This document shows, one piece after another, positions 27,645 through 36,893 of a stretch of DNA of 45,512 bases (its first letter is position 1; every line of letters begins with the position of its first letter). The DNA is taken from NCBI GenBank assembly GCA_002747455.1, contig PDPG01000018.1, positions 1 through 45,512 of the forward strand, in the 5' to 3' direction. Source of the stretch: Pseudomonadota bacterium (GTDB taxonomy: Bacteria > Pseudomonadota > Gammaproteobacteria > Thiotrichales > Thiotrichaceae). A model generated the notes under the pieces. The model did no database searches. It was not told where the DNA came from and saw nothing but the letters and a program-made list of their open reading frames with translations. Made by a program: the position numbers and the translations under genes.

Positions 27645-28616
27645 CTAACCCTGTATCGCCTCAGCCGCCGCCCAACCCGACAACACCGCGCCTTCCACTC
27701 TTGGCCCACCAAACGCATCACCCGCCAACACCATTTTAGGCACGTCACTAATAGTCAAGTATGGCTGTTCAGACATTGTCTTTGGCTTGCTGTAACGCCA
27801 TGCGTGAACCTGAAAATCGACTACGGATGCACCTAGCAAATGCTCAGCCACAGTCAATAGTTCCTGCCCCACTTCACGCCGATCACGTTCCCAGTTTTTA
27901 CGACTGTATTCAACACTGGCTTGCAGTGTCACCGAGGGTTCTGCCGAGACACCCTTTTGCTGATTATCCGCCAACCACGCAATGGGGCCGACTGTCATTG
28001 CCAAGCCGCCCGGTGCCGGAATTTCAGGCTCGGAGTGCAGCGTTGCTATCACGGTAATACACGGGTCGTATTCAATGCTGGTCAGCAGCGCTTTGTCATT
28101 GGCGGTCATGGCAATATGCCCCGCCTCCAGAAGTGCCAGTGTTTGCGGAATGGGCGAGGTAATCACGATGGCTTCGCTGCAAATTTGCTCACCAGATTCC
28201 AATGTCGTCAGCCAGCCGTTCCCCGATAGTGTGACGGATGTGGCACACTTGCCCAAGGTATAGTCCAGGCCCATCGCCAACTGCTGAGCCATCACGTTCA
28301 TGGTAGGTACACCCCGATAGTGCGGATATTCTTCACCACTCTCCTCGCCACTATGGAACCATACCTCCATCAACCCACGCGCTTGCCAGCTTTCGAGCAA
28401 TGCCTGAAAGCGGTCACTACGCGCAGTGACAAACTGTGCGCCATATTCGGCAATGGCCTCGCCCATCTGCTGATACGCCAAGCGGCCACCTAATGCCTGT
28501 GTCTTGTCGATGACTAACACGGTCTTACCTGCGCTGTGCAGATCACTCGCAGCGGCCAAGCCAGCCATGCCAGCGCCAATAATAAGAACTTCCACAAAGT
28601 GTGTCATTTGTGACAT
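27645..28616 (-). CDS. FAD-dependent NAD(P)-binding oxidoreductase (amine oxidase/renalase-like)
   Basis: The 323-residue protein starts with a Rossmann dinucleotide motif ([17 protein letters not shown]), then an acidic end of strand 2 ([18 protein letters not shown]) and [16 protein letters not shown], and ends with the FAD-binding [23 protein letters not shown]. This is the pattern of small, renalase-like flavin oxidoreductases. No signal peptide is evident. The substrate is unknown. It converges on the AAA/DUF1703 gene with a 40-bp gap and diverges from trpB. Confidence 0.85.
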   Translation of the reverse strand: MSQMTHFVEVLIIGAGMAGLAAASDLHSAGKTVLVIDKTQALGGRLAYQQMGEAIAEYGAQFVTARSDRFQALLESWQARGLMEVWFHSGEESGEEYPHYRGVPTMNVMAQQLAMGLDYTLGKCATSVTLSGNGWLTTLESGEQICSEAIVITSPIPQTLALLEAGHIAMTANDKALLTSIEYDPCITVIATLHSEPEIPAPGGLAMTVGPIAWLADNQQKGVSAEPSVTLQASVEYSRKNWERDRREVGQELLTVAEHLLGASVVDFQVHAWRYSKPKTMSEQPYLTISDVPKMVLAGDAFGGPRVEGAVLSGWAAAEAIQG

Positions 28617-28833
28617 GGATCATCCTGTAATGTGTGTATTAATGGAATGTAACGCGGCTAAAGTGTACACCAAACCCCACCAGCAGTCGCAGTCAGGAAC
28701 ATGCTGCCAATTACCGTCAGCCACAATCACCCAAAGCAAAGCATCACGCATCACGCATCTGGTTTTCAATATAGCGTTAGCGGATTCCCTCACGTATATT
28801 ATTAAGACTACATTTACTACTTCAGGAGCAACT

Positions 28834-30036
28834 ATGGCCCATTTTGAATTTGCACCCATGCCAGATAAGGATGGTTTTTTTGGTGAATACGGCGGGCAGA
28901 TTATCCCGCCAGAACTGAAAACGGTTATGGATGAAATCAACGAAGCCTATGAACAAATCCGTCAACAACCTGAGTTTATCAAAGAGCTGGATAGGCTTAA
29001 TCAGGATTATGTGGGCCGCCCCAGCCCGATTTACCACGCAAAGCGCCTAAGTGAAAAGCTAGGTGGCGCACAGATTTACCTGAAGCGTGAAGACCTGAAC
29101 CACACCGGCGCACATAAAATTAACCACTGTCTGGGTGAAGCACTGCTGGCGAAATACATGGGAAAAACCCGCGTTATCGCTGAAACTGGCGCAGGTCAAC
29201 ACGGTGTTGCACTGGCAACTGCCTGCGCCTTGGTGGGTATCCCTTGCGAAATCCACATGGGCCAAGTCGATGTGGAAAAGGAAGCGCCCAATGTCACCAA
29301 AATGAAGATTTTGGGCTGTAATCTGGTGCCAGTCACACGCGGTACCGCCACACTCAAAGATGCGGTAGACAGTGCCTTTGAGGAATACTTGAAAGACCCC
29401 GTGAATACAATTTACGCCATCGGCTCCGTGGTCGGCCCTCACCCATTCCCAAAAATGGTGAGAGACTTCCAAAGCATCATTGGCCGTGAAGCCCGCCAAC
29501 AGTTTAGCGAGCGCCACAATAAACTACCGGATTATGTAGCAGCCTGTGTTGGTGGCGGCTCCAACGCAATCGGATTGTTCACTGCCTTTTTAGACGATGA
29601 CAATGTCAAGATTGTCGGTGTTGAGCCATCGGGCAAAGGACTGGACACGCCAGACCACGCGGCTACCCTATCCAAAGGCGTACCGGGTGAAATTCATGGA
29701 ATGAAATGCTATGTACTGGCTGATGAGCAGGGCCAGCCCTTGCCGGTTCACTCCATTGCCTCAGGGCTGGACTATCCGGGCATCGGGCCACAGCACTCCT
29801 ACCTGAAAGACTTGGGACGCGCAGAATACACCGTAGTCGATGATCAGGAATGTCTGGATGCCTTTATACAACTGTCTCGCACCGAGGGCATTATTCCGGC
29901 GCTGGAAAGTGCTCATGTTGTTGCTTGGGCGATGAAAAAAGCCCCAAGCTTGAATAAGGATCAAAGCATTCTGATCAACTTGTCCGGCCGTGGCGACAAG
30001 GACGCGGATTATGTTGCTGAGCTGTTAAAACTGTAA
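28834..30036 (+). CDS. trpB: Tryptophan synthase beta chain
   Basis: TrpB condenses indole and serine to tryptophan with PLP. The 400-residue protein has the PLP lysine in [21 protein letters not shown] (Lys95), [10 protein letters not shown], the substrate loop, and the phosphate-binding [12 protein letters not shown]; these are those of the classic alpha-dependent TrpB. The ATG at 28834 follows AGGAG at 28824-28828; the longer frame upstream is not coding. Unusually, no trpA or trpF is next to it; the gene stands alone between an oxidoreductase and a terminator. Confidence 0.94.
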   Translation: MAHFEFAPMPDKDGFFGEYGGQIIPPELKTVMDEINEAYEQIRQQPEFIKELDRLNQDYVGRPSPIYHAKRLSEKLGGAQIYLKREDLNHTGAHKINHCLGEALLAKYMGKTRVIAETGAGQHGVALATACALVGIPCEIHMGQVDVEKEAPNVTKMKILGCNLVPVTRGTATLKDAVDSAFEEYLKDPVNTIYAIGSVVGPHPFPKMVRDFQSIIGREARQQFSERHNKLPDYVAACVGGGSNAIGLFTAFLDDDNVKIVGVEPSGKGLDTPDHAATLSKGVPGEIHGMKCYVLADEQGQPLPVHSIASGLDYPGIGPQHSYLKDLGRAEYTVVDDQECLDAFIQLSRTEGIIPALESAHVVAWAMKKAPSLNKDQSILINLSGRGDKDADYVAELLKL

Positions 30037-30065
30037 GCTTTAGCAAGCTTCTGGAAAAGCAGAAG

Positions 30066-30096
30066 GGATTAGGCCTTGTTGGTCTAATCCTTTTTT
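30066..30096 (+). terminator. Rho-independent terminator of trpB
   Basis: GGATTAGGCC (30066-30075) pairs with GGTCTAATCC (30081-30090) over a TTGTT loop, with one G-T pair, and six T residues follow. It lies about 30 bp after the trpB stop. Confidence 0.88.
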
Positions 30097-30144
30097 GCCA
30101 ATGGCACTAACAGAGGTAGCGGAAGCTACTAACTCACCACACCC

Positions 30145-31521
30145 TCAACAACCAACATCAATCAAATAATGGTTCCCCACTGCCTGCGGAAGTGTACGCT
30201 CAGCGGCTGGTTTGCGAGTAGCAATGGCCTCGCGGATGTCCTCAATCAGCGGTTCGGCAGAGGCAAAGTAACCATGCCCCAGATCCAGAATGCCAAAGCC
30301 ATCCACTTCGATGGTTTCAATGCCGGCATATTCGTAAACAGGCGGCACAATACCCACGCGGTCGGCTTGGTGAAGCCATTTTGAGGCGGCCACGGCTTTG
30401 TCGTCACCAGAGACATACAGCGTCCGGTTTTCGTATTGGTGTGGGAAGGATGAGGTTTTGTCTTCAAATACTCGCACGTCTTCATCCGGCGCACAGAAAA
30501 ATACCTGCCCCAGCTTTAACTGCGGGAAGCCGTTGGCCATAAGCCTTTCCAAGGCCGCAATAAAACCACGATTCCCCATACTATGTACGAACAGATGCAC
30601 TCGCTCCGCGCCCGATTTTTCACAAAGCTCATGCAGAAATTGCGCGATGTATTTAACGCTGGCACCAATCGTCGCTTCATCAGCCGTATAATCGGTCACA
30701 CGACCATGAGAGGGCCAGCTATAAAATGCGATTTCTCCGGGCAATTTAAGGTCATAACCAATCTGTGCTGCACGCACGGCGGCTTCTTCAAAGCTCACAT
30801 TAAAGCCATGAATCAGGACAAATGCATTGCGTTCGCCGGGCTTCCACCAGCTTTCCAGTTTATGCCGGAAGCCTTCCCAGAATGCATCCTGTGGCAGTGC
30901 GTGCGCACTGTGGACTTTGAGCGAGTCATCTTTTTCCAGATAAATCCAGCGCCGCCACCACGCCGTTCCGACAGACCCCGGCTTGTGGCTTTTTGGGATA
31001 AAGACATTGCAGATACCGTAAGTCAAGGCATTGGCCGAGGCGTCACTGGAGAAGTCTTGATCAACCTCATGGATATTGACAGGCAAACGATTGGTGGCAA
31101 ACCAGACTCGCACCAAGCGTTTATCCGGATCAGCCCATCGTGAGGCAATCTCCGCCTCACCAGCATCACCCGCCCCTCGTGAAACGGATGTTTGCTGGAT
31201 GGCGTATTGCAGGATGTTAAACAGCATTTCACACAGTTCGTTAAAATCCTGCTCCATCAACAGATCACGTAACTGCAGCAGGTCGTCTGCTTCGCGCAAC
31301 TGCACCGCATTGTTGATAATCTGCGCTTCGATATCCCCCCGAATAGGTGCCAAATCTATCAGAAAATCAGGGGTAAATCGGGCAACCGGATCATCTTGTC
31401 GTTGGCAATCCGTTGCTCCCAACGGCTGGTCCACAGATTCACCATACAAGGTCACTGCGACAGTGCTACGTTCAGGATTGTTTTCAATCTGTAAGTGATA
31501 AGGCTTCATAACCACGTCCAT
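30145..31521 (-). CDS. DUF900-type alpha/beta hydrolase
   Basis: The 458-residue protein has an N-terminal region of unknown fold (1-150) and a C-terminal alpha/beta hydrolase of the DUF900 type. Core elements are VWFATNRL, FVLIHGFNVSFEEAAVRAAQIGYDL (oxyanion strand), FYSWPSHGRVTDY, the nucleophile elbow FVHSMGNRGFI, an acid in FFCAPDEDV, and the likely His in ILDLGHGYF. The substrate is unknown. No signal peptide is seen, so it is probably cytoplasmic. The start has a second ATG four codons later. It stands alone between the trpB terminator and the SPOR gene. Confidence 0.78.
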   Translation of the reverse strand: MDVVMKPYHLQIENNPERSTVAVTLYGESVDQPLGATDCQRQDDPVARFTPDFLIDLAPIRGDIEAQIINNAVQLREADDLLQLRDLLMEQDFNELCEMLFNILQYAIQQTSVSRGAGDAGEAEIASRWADPDKRLVRVWFATNRLPVNIHEVDQDFSSDASANALTYGICNVFIPKSHKPGSVGTAWWRRWIYLEKDDSLKVHSAHALPQDAFWEGFRHKLESWWKPGERNAFVLIHGFNVSFEEAAVRAAQIGYDLKLPGEIAFYSWPSHGRVTDYTADEATIGASVKYIAQFLHELCEKSGAERVHLFVHSMGNRGFIAALERLMANGFPQLKLGQVFFCAPDEDVRVFEDKTSSFPHQYENRTLYVSGDDKAVAASKWLHQADRVGIVPPVYEYAGIETIEVDGFGILDLGHGYFASAEPLIEDIREAIATRKPAAERTLPQAVGNHYLIDVGC

Positions 31522-31630
31522 GACGGCTCAAGCAAAGCTAGACCATAACACAAATCAGAGAACAATCCGGCCAAAAAATAAGGACATCCAGATAGCTGAT
31601 CATACCGAGATGCCCTTATTTCATGCGATG

Positions 31631-32461
31631 TTAGTTGACAGAAACCGCTGGCTTTTTACTGACCAGAATACTTTCCTGCACATTAGCATTACCCGCGAAG
31701 ATACCTTTCAGGGTGGCTTGCGCCTGAGCTGCTAGACCCTTATTAGCAAATGGCCCGAAGTTGACCCGATACAACTTTTTCCCGTCTCGTCCTGCGGAGG
31801 TCACAACGGTTTCAAAACCGTCCTTGGCAAAGCTGTTTTTCAGTGAATTAGCCTTGCTATGGTCGGATGTGGTAATGACTTGAATATAATAGGCAGGCTC
31901 CACTACGGGCTTATTCCGGGGTGGTTGCCGCACGACGGCCTGACGGTGATTGGGCTGTGACACTTGCGCCGTATGAGGGGTGCGACGAGGTTGTTGCACG
32001 TGGTTTAGTACAACCTGAGTTGGTGCCGCGACAGACCGCTGAACAGCAGGATTCATACGTTTTGATACGCGCTTGCCGTTTTTATTGGTAATGCTTCTAT
32101 CTTCCAGACACCGCTTTAAAAGCTGCTGTTTGCCTTTGGTATGAACTTTGGTAATTCGATGCTTACGCTTGTCAGTGCTCACAGTCAAACACCCGCACGA
32201 ATAGCCATAAGTACCGGTGACACGAACATAGCCATTAGGAATAATATCCGGCAGTTGATCAATGGATTGTGGAGATACGGAGTAGCCGCCCGGTGTAGAA
32301 ATCTCCCAACTTGCGTCTTTATCCGTGATCCACCACCTACCCGGGCCGGGGTTTTCAATCCAACCACAGCGGTACTCTGAAGCCATTACGGGTAAGCTCA
32401 GGCAGAACAGCCCTATTCCCATGCCTAATTGACGAATCCCCAGTTTCATATATGCAAACAT
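31631..32461 (-). CDS. Secreted DUF4087-SPOR domain protein
   Basis: The 276-residue precursor has a signal peptide (residues 1-27, ending VMA) followed by a Cys-containing DUF4087-like domain (about 28-110: YRCGWIENPGPGRWWITDKDASWEIS, SCGCLTV). A Pro/Gln/Arg-rich linker (about 125-190) then leads to a C-terminal SPOR domain (about 191-265, YYIQVITTSDHSKANSLKNSF, YRVNFGPFANK). SPOR domains bind denuded glycan strands at the division site. The combination points to a periplasmic role near septal peptidoglycan, but the job of the DUF4087 part is unknown. A start at codon 5 is possible. Confidence 0.78.
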   Translation of the reverse strand: MFAYMKLGIRQLGMGIGLFCLSLPVMASEYRCGWIENPGPGRWWITDKDASWEISTPGGYSVSPQSIDQLPDIIPNGYVRVTGTYGYSCGCLTVSTDKRKHRITKVHTKGKQQLLKRCLEDRSITNKNGKRVSKRMNPAVQRSVAAPTQVVLNHVQQPRRTPHTAQVSQPNHRQAVVRQPPRNKPVVEPAYYIQVITTSDHSKANSLKNSFAKDGFETVVTSAGRDGKKLYRVNFGPFANKGLAAQAQATLKGIFAGNANVQESILVSKKPAVSVN

Positions 32462-32680
32462 TATTTTACTCTATTATGGTTAAAAGTTAATCATTATGCA
32501 TGATTCTGCCACAACCATCAGAATAAGTTTAATATTTTTTAAACAATGTAAACCCGCCCTGCCCTGCTCATCAGGCCATGACAAAACACCACAGTGTCCA
32601 CCATCAGCCACCGAAGCAATCAGACAGTTTGATTATTCTTTCCAAGCATTATTTAACATAACATTTATATGACGAAGTAT

Positions 32681-33709
32681 TTAGCCGATTACCCTAGGTT
32701 CAGCTTCCAGAAAAATTCCAAATTTGTCTTTCACCGATGCCTGAATTTGCTCCGCCACCGCCCAGAGTTCAGCGCCGGTTGCGCTGCCATGATTAACCAA
32801 CACCAAGGCATGTTTGTCATACACGCCTGCATCCCCCTGCCGATAAGCTTTCCATTGGCACTGATCAATCAACCAGCCCGCCGAGGTCTTCATCAGCCCA
32901 TCGTTGTCAGCAACCGGATAGCCCGGCAGTGCTGCAAAGCGTGTTTTCAATGCATTCCACTGTTCACGCGGCAGTATCGGGTTTTTAAAGAAACTGCCCG
33001 CACTACCCATCTCCGTCGGATTCGGCAGTTTACTCTGGCGCAAGGCAATAATGGCATCGCTAATTAATCGTGCGGTTGGTTTTTGCCCTGCCAGTGCGGC
33101 CTCCACACCCGCATAAGCCATCACCCACTGCGGCTTTTTGGGTAAACGAAAAGTCACCGAGCGAATCAACCAACGATCTGCTTGCTGGCTTTTAAAAAAA
33201 CTATCGCGGTAGGCAAACTGGCAATCGTTAACGCTAAACTCACGTTGCTCGCCACTGACCAGATCAACCGCTTGTAAAGAAGCCATACGGTCGGCCAACT
33301 CTACGCCATAGGCACCGATGTTTTGTATCGGCGCAGCACCAACCGTACCGGGAATCAGAGATAAATTCTCCAGACCAGCATAGCCCTGATCAATCGTCCA
33401 GCGTACAAATTCATGCCAGTTTTCCCCAGCAGCGGCTTGCACATAATAGGCTTCGTCATCTTCAGTAATCTGTGTGCGACCCTTCAGATTCACCAGCACC
33501 ACCAAGCCATCAAAGTCGTTGCGAAACAACACATTACTGCCACCACCAAGCAGCAGGCATTGTCTATTCGGGTGGGCGGCTCGCCATTGGATAAGTGCAT
33601 CAATATCCGCCGTGGTATTGATTGTTGTGAAAAAACGCGTGGAAGCGTCAACGCCGAAGCTATTGAGCCGTTTTAATGAGTAATTTTCTTGTATTTGCAT
33701 GGCGCGCAT
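32681..33709 (-). CDS. murB: UDP-N-acetylenolpyruvoylglucosamine reductase
   Basis: MurB reduces the enolpyruvyl group of UDP-GlcNAc-enolpyruvate with FAD and NADPH to give UDP-MurNAc. The 342-residue protein has the FAD-binding LLLGGGSNVLF, the PGTVGAAPIQNIGAYGVEL segment, the YRDSFFK block, the catalytic Ser in GSAGSFFKNP, and the C-terminal EAEPRVIG with its conserved Glu. This is the E. coli-like type I MurB. The start may be codon 1 or 4; neither has a clear ribosome site. It diverges from argG with a gap of 56 bp. Confidence 0.95.
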   Translation of the reverse strand: MRAMQIQENYSLKRLNSFGVDASTRFFTTINTTADIDALIQWRAAHPNRQCLLLGGGSNVLFRNDFDGLVVLVNLKGRTQITEDDEAYYVQAAAGENWHEFVRWTIDQGYAGLENLSLIPGTVGAAPIQNIGAYGVELADRMASLQAVDLVSGEQREFSVNDCQFAYRDSFFKSQQADRWLIRSVTFRLPKKPQWVMAYAGVEAALAGQKPTARLISDAIIALRQSKLPNPTEMGSAGSFFKNPILPREQWNALKTRFAALPGYPVADNDGLMKTSAGWLIDQCQWKAYRQGDAGVYDKHALVLVNHGSATGAELWAVAEQIQASVKDKFGIFLEAEPRVIG

Positions 33710-33725
33710 TTTACAGAATTAAGCG

Positions 33726-33731
33726 TATAAT
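33726..33731 (+). promoter_or_regulatory. Probable -10 box of argG
   Basis: A perfect TATAAT lies 35 bp upstream of the argG start in the short murB-argG gap. No good -35 is found at the expected distance, so an activator or repressor-controlled promoter is likely. No ARG box is evident. Confidence 0.4.
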
Positions 33732-33765
33732 AGCCCCCTTTTGAACAACTCAGGCTAGAATTAAC

Positions 33766-34983
33766 ATGTCTCACTCTGTCAATAAAGTCGTCCTCGCTTA
33801 CTCCGGCGGACTTGATACCTCAATCATTGCCAAGTGGCTTACTGATACTTATGGCTGCGACGTTGTTACCTTCACCGCTGACATCGGACAAGGCGAGGAA
33901 GTAGAACCTGCGCGCGCCAAAGCCGAGGCGCTGGGCATTAAAGAGATTTATATTGAAGATTTGCGCGAGGAGTTTGTGCGTGACTATGTGTTCCCGATGT
34001 TCCGCGCCAATACAATTTACGAAGGGGAGTATTTGCTGGGTACGTCCATTGCCCGCCCGCTCATTGCCAAGCGTTTGATTGAAATTGCCAATGAAACCGG
34101 CGCCGATGCCATTTCACACGGGGCAACAGGTAAGGGGAATGATCAGGTACGTTTTGAGCTAGGTGCATACGCACTCAAGCCCGGTGTTCACGTGATTGCT
34201 CCTTGGCGTGAGTGGGACTTAAGCTCCCGTGAGTCACTGATGAATTATGCAGAAACACACGGCATTCCTATCGACTACCAAAAGCAGGCAACAAAATCAC
34301 CATACTCTATGGATGCCAACTTGCTACACATTTCCTATGAGGGCGGCATTCTGGAAGACCCTTGGACAGAGGCTGAGGAAGATATGTGGCGCTGGTCAGT
34401 TTCACCAGAAAATGCACCTGACAAGCCCACTTACATTGAGCTGACGTATGAGCATGGTGATCCGGTTGCGCTGGACGGCGAGCGTCTATCCCCTGCCACC
34501 ATGCTGGAAACATTGAACAAACTAGGTGGTGACAACGGTGTGGGCCGTTTAGATATTGTGGAAAACCGCTATGTTGGCATGAAGTCCCGCGGTTGTTATG
34601 AGACACCGGGCGGCACCGTTATGCTCAAAGCACACCGCGCCATCGAGTCGCTCACCCTGGATCGTGAAGTCGCTCACCTGAAAGATGCCATGATGCCGAA
34701 ATATGCTGAGATTATTTACAACGGCTATTGGTGGAGTCCTGAGCGTGAAATGATGCAGAAGATGATTGATGCCTCACAAGAACACGTCAACGGCAAGGTT
34801 CGCCTGAAATTATACAAAGGCGCGGTGACGGTTGTTGGTCGTAGCTCAGAAAAGGACAGCTTGTTTGATGAGAAAATTGCGACCTTTGAAGATGACGAAG
34901 GCTCATACGATCAAGCAGATGCCGAAGGCTTCATCAAGCTAAATGCCTTGCGTTTGCGCATTGCTGCGGCACGTGATCGTTAA
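33766..34983 (+). CDS. argG: Argininosuccinate synthase
   Basis: ArgG joins citrulline and aspartate with ATP, the next-to-last step of arginine synthesis. The 405-residue protein has the N-type pyrophosphatase P-loop [11 protein letters not shown] (11-21), [16 protein letters not shown], and the middle [18 protein letters not shown] with the substrate-binding residues. Length is normal for the 400-residue class. slyX follows after 2 bp, then rsmJ overlapping, so the three plus-strand genes form one unit. Confidence 0.97.
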   Translation: MSHSVNKVVLAYSGGLDTSIIAKWLTDTYGCDVVTFTADIGQGEEVEPARAKAEALGIKEIYIEDLREEFVRDYVFPMFRANTIYEGEYLLGTSIARPLIAKRLIEIANETGADAISHGATGKGNDQVRFELGAYALKPGVHVIAPWREWDLSSRESLMNYAETHGIPIDYQKQATKSPYSMDANLLHISYEGGILEDPWTEAEEDMWRWSVSPENAPDKPTYIELTYEHGDPVALDGERLSPATMLETLNKLGGDNGVGRLDIVENRYVGMKSRGCYETPGGTVMLKAHRAIESLTLDREVAHLKDAMMPKYAEIIYNGYWWSPEREMMQKMIDASQEHVNGKVRLKLYKGAVTVVGRSSEKDSLFDEKIATFEDDEGSYDQADAEGFIKLNALRLRIAAARDR

Positions 34984-34985
34984 GC

Positions 34986-35195
34986 ATGAGCCTCGACGAT
35001 CGCATTACCAAGCTCGAAATCCTGCTCACGCAGCAGGATGACGTGGTGGAAACCCTCAACCGGCTAGTGCATGAGCAGCGCCTGGTGGTTGAGGCGTTGC
35101 AACGGCAGGTCAAGCGTTTGGAAGATAAGCTAAGCACTGTGGGCGGTGCCCAGCTTGCAGCGGAAAAAGACGAAACGCCCCCACCTCATTACTAA
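34986..35195 (+). CDS. slyX: SlyX family protein
   Basis: SlyX proteins are short coiled-coil proteins of unknown function. The 69 residues form one long helix with heptad-like spacing (DDRITKLEILLTQQDDVVETLNRLVHEQRLVVEALQRQV in part) and a C terminus ending PPPHY, which is typical for SlyX. It starts 2 bp after argG and overlaps rsmJ by one base (TAATG). Confidence 0.9.
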   Translation: MSLDDRITKLEILLTQQDDVVETLNRLVHEQRLVVEALQRQVKRLEDKLSTVGGAQLAAEKDETPPPHY

Positions 35196-36001
35196 TGCAA
35201 CGCAAGATTACATTGGCGGTTAGCGGGTACGAGACGTGCCCCGCCGCCGAGTTAGCGCAACTTGCCCGACTGCTCGGCTGTCCGCTGTATGCAGATGCGC
35301 CGGACGCACAGTATGTCCTGCACCGCAGCAAACAACGCCTCGAATTATTCAATCCCTCTGAACCCAACACCAAAGCCATTTTTGCAGACTTTGTTGAGGG
35401 AAAAACAAGGCATCGTCGTTTGTTTGGTGGCGGCAAAGGACAAGACCTGGCCAAAGCACTTGGCCTGCAAAAATTTCCTGAAGCGAGTGTGGTAGATGCC
35501 ACCGCAGGCCTAGGGAGTGATGCCTTTGTAATGGCAACGCTTGGCTGTCGTGTCACCTTATTAGAACGCAATCCTGTGGTACAATTACTACTGAGCGACG
35601 CACTTAGCCGTGCTGATGAGAGTGGTGACGTGGAGGTTCAGGCCATCGCTGCCCGTATGCGTTTGGTACAATCCCCCGCGATTGATTACCTTGATGCACT
35701 GGTAGCAGAAGACTACCCACAACTCATTTACCTTGATCCCATGTTCCCTGAGCGAGGAAAGCAGGCTCAGGTCAAAAAAGCCATGCGCTTCTTTCACGAT
35801 ATCGTTGGGGAAGATGCCGATGCCGATCAGTTATTGGAAATAGCCCTGCAACGGGCGATTGAGCGCATTATTGTCAAGCGACCGTTGCGTTCAGACACGC
35901 TTAACGAGCGTAAACCAGACTTTCAGATCCGTGGCAAAACCATTCGTTATGATGTGTATTTAGGCACACGTCACGGCATCCATCGGCCAATCACCAGCTG
36001 A
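35195..36001 (+). CDS. rsmJ: 16S rRNA (guanine1516-N2)-methyltransferase RsmJ
   Basis: RsmJ methylates G1516 of 16S rRNA. The 268-residue protein has the class I SAM motif VVDATAGLGSDAFVMATLG, motif II LLERNPVVQLLL, and the catalytic-type YLDPMFPERGKQAQVKKAMR block, with KRPLRSDTL near the end. The 3' end overlaps the convergent Rieske-derived gene by 31 bp. Confidence 0.93.
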   Translation: MQRKITLAVSGYETCPAAELAQLARLLGCPLYADAPDAQYVLHRSKQRLELFNPSEPNTKAIFADFVEGKTRHRRLFGGGKGQDLAKALGLQKFPEASVVDATAGLGSDAFVMATLGCRVTLLERNPVVQLLLSDALSRADESGDVEVQAIAARMRLVQSPAIDYLDALVAEDYPQLIYLDPMFPERGKQAQVKKAMRFFHDIVGEDADADQLLEIALQRAIERIIVKRPLRSDTLNERKPDFQIRGKTIRYDVYLGTRHGIHRPITS

Positions 36002-36495
36002 CCAGCCTGTGCAAAATAATGCGGAGGCACAGCTAACATTTGCGTGCCGCCAACCCGCCTTCCGGTAAGATCAAAACGATTGCCACTACAGGTATCTTTC
36101 AGCACTTTCCCATTGAAAAACAGCGGACAATGGCCGGAGTCACCGCGATCAATATACACAAAATAGCTGGCATCCACCGAGCGCCACGGATGACTCTCCA
36201 CCGATGCCTGGTTAATCTCCGGTGACTTGCCAGTAGATTGAATCAAGCCCAGTTGACTCTCTCCATCCCGCTTGATAACCCCCACCCGCTGACCATTCCA
36301 CACCACATGCGTCGGCACTGTACTGCTAACCATTGCCAGCTTTAGTGTCACCACTTCATTGGGCACAACAGTCACTTCCTCAGTGTCCACACCACTATTG
36401 AATGCTGCATTTAAAAACACACCAAGTAATGCAATAATGCCGACCACCGCCATCAGCTTCATAATCACGCGGTACAATAATCGTTTATCCGTCAT
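35971..36495 (-). CDS. Membrane-anchored Rieske-derived protein without Fe-S ligands
   Basis: The 174-residue protein has one N-terminal transmembrane helix (about 12-31) and a periplasmic domain. Two stretches recall the bc1 Rieske protein: PTHVVWNGQRVGVIKRD (compare the family's V-W-x-G-K-P-V-x-I-R-R) and CSGNRFDLTGRRVGG...LAVPPHYF (compare C-H-G-S-R-F-D-L-S-G-R ... L-x-V-P-P-Y-x-F). In Rieske proteins the cluster is held by two Cys and two His in C-T-H-x-G-C and C-P-C-H-G-S. Here these places read S-G-H-C and D-T-C-S-G-N: the two Cys that form the disulfide (Cys123, Cys136) remain, but the ligands are lost. Function is unknown. It overlaps rsmJ at its 3' end and diverges from the DUF423 gene by 11 bp. 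Confidence 0.62.
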   Translation of the reverse strand: MTDKRLLYRVIMKLMAVVGIIALLGVFLNAAFNSGVDTEEVTVVPNEVVTLKLAMVSSTVPTHVVWNGQRVGVIKRDGESQLGLIQSTGKSPEINQASVESHPWRSVDASYFVYIDRGDSGHCPLFFNGKVLKDTCSGNRFDLTGRRVGGTQMLAVPPHYFAQAGQLVIGRWMP

Positions 36496-36506
36496 GGGAA
36501 TCCATC

Positions 36507-36893
36507 GTGCCAGAGTTTAGAAAGTTTTTACTGTTAGGTGCCGCACTTGCGGGTCTCAGCGTACTATTAGGTGCATTCGCTGCACACGGGCTTGAAAGAA
36601 GCATTAGCGAGGCACGCCTGCTGGACAACTTCAACACCGCCGCCCGTTACCAATTCTACCATGCACTCGGCCTGATCGCCGTATTCCTGCTATCCAGCCA
36701 TAACCTCGACAACAAGCTGTTGGACAAATCCGGCTGGGCAATGTTCCTTGGTATTGTATTGTTTTCAGGCAGTTTATATCTCTACGTCCTCAGCGGCATT
36801 AAAAACATTGCAATGATCACACCGATTGGTGGCATGTTAATGATCGTCGCTTGGCTACTGATGTTTCTGGCCGCGTTTCGTGCGAAACCATGA
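36507..36893 (+). CDS. DUF423 family membrane protein
   Basis: The 128-residue protein has four predicted transmembrane helices and the DUF423 (YgdD-like) pattern LGAFAAHGLERSISEARLLDNFNTAARYQFYHALGLIAV near the N terminus. Function is unknown. The start is GTG at 36507. The gene diverges from the Rieske-derived gene with only 11 bp between, so its promoter must lie inside that gene; it overlaps the following PAP2 gene by ATGA. Confidence 0.85.
   Translation: MPEFRKFLLLGAALAGLSVLLGAFAAHGLERSISEARLLDNFNTAARYQFYHALGLIAVFLLSSHNLDNKLLDKSGWAMFLGIVLFSGSLYLYVLSGIKNIAMITPIGGMLMIVAWLLMFLAAFRAKP

Noticed and set aside
28504..28833. An N-terminal extension of TrpB in the open frame
   Set aside because: The ATG at 28834 has AGGAG upstream and gives the normal TrpB start; the earlier codons overlap the divergent oxidoreductase gene.
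29059..29517. A 152-codon minus-strand open frame
   Set aside because: Antisense to the conserved core of trpB.
30583..31143. A 186-codon plus-strand open frame
   Set aside because: Antisense to the DUF900 hydrolase; no recognisable protein features.
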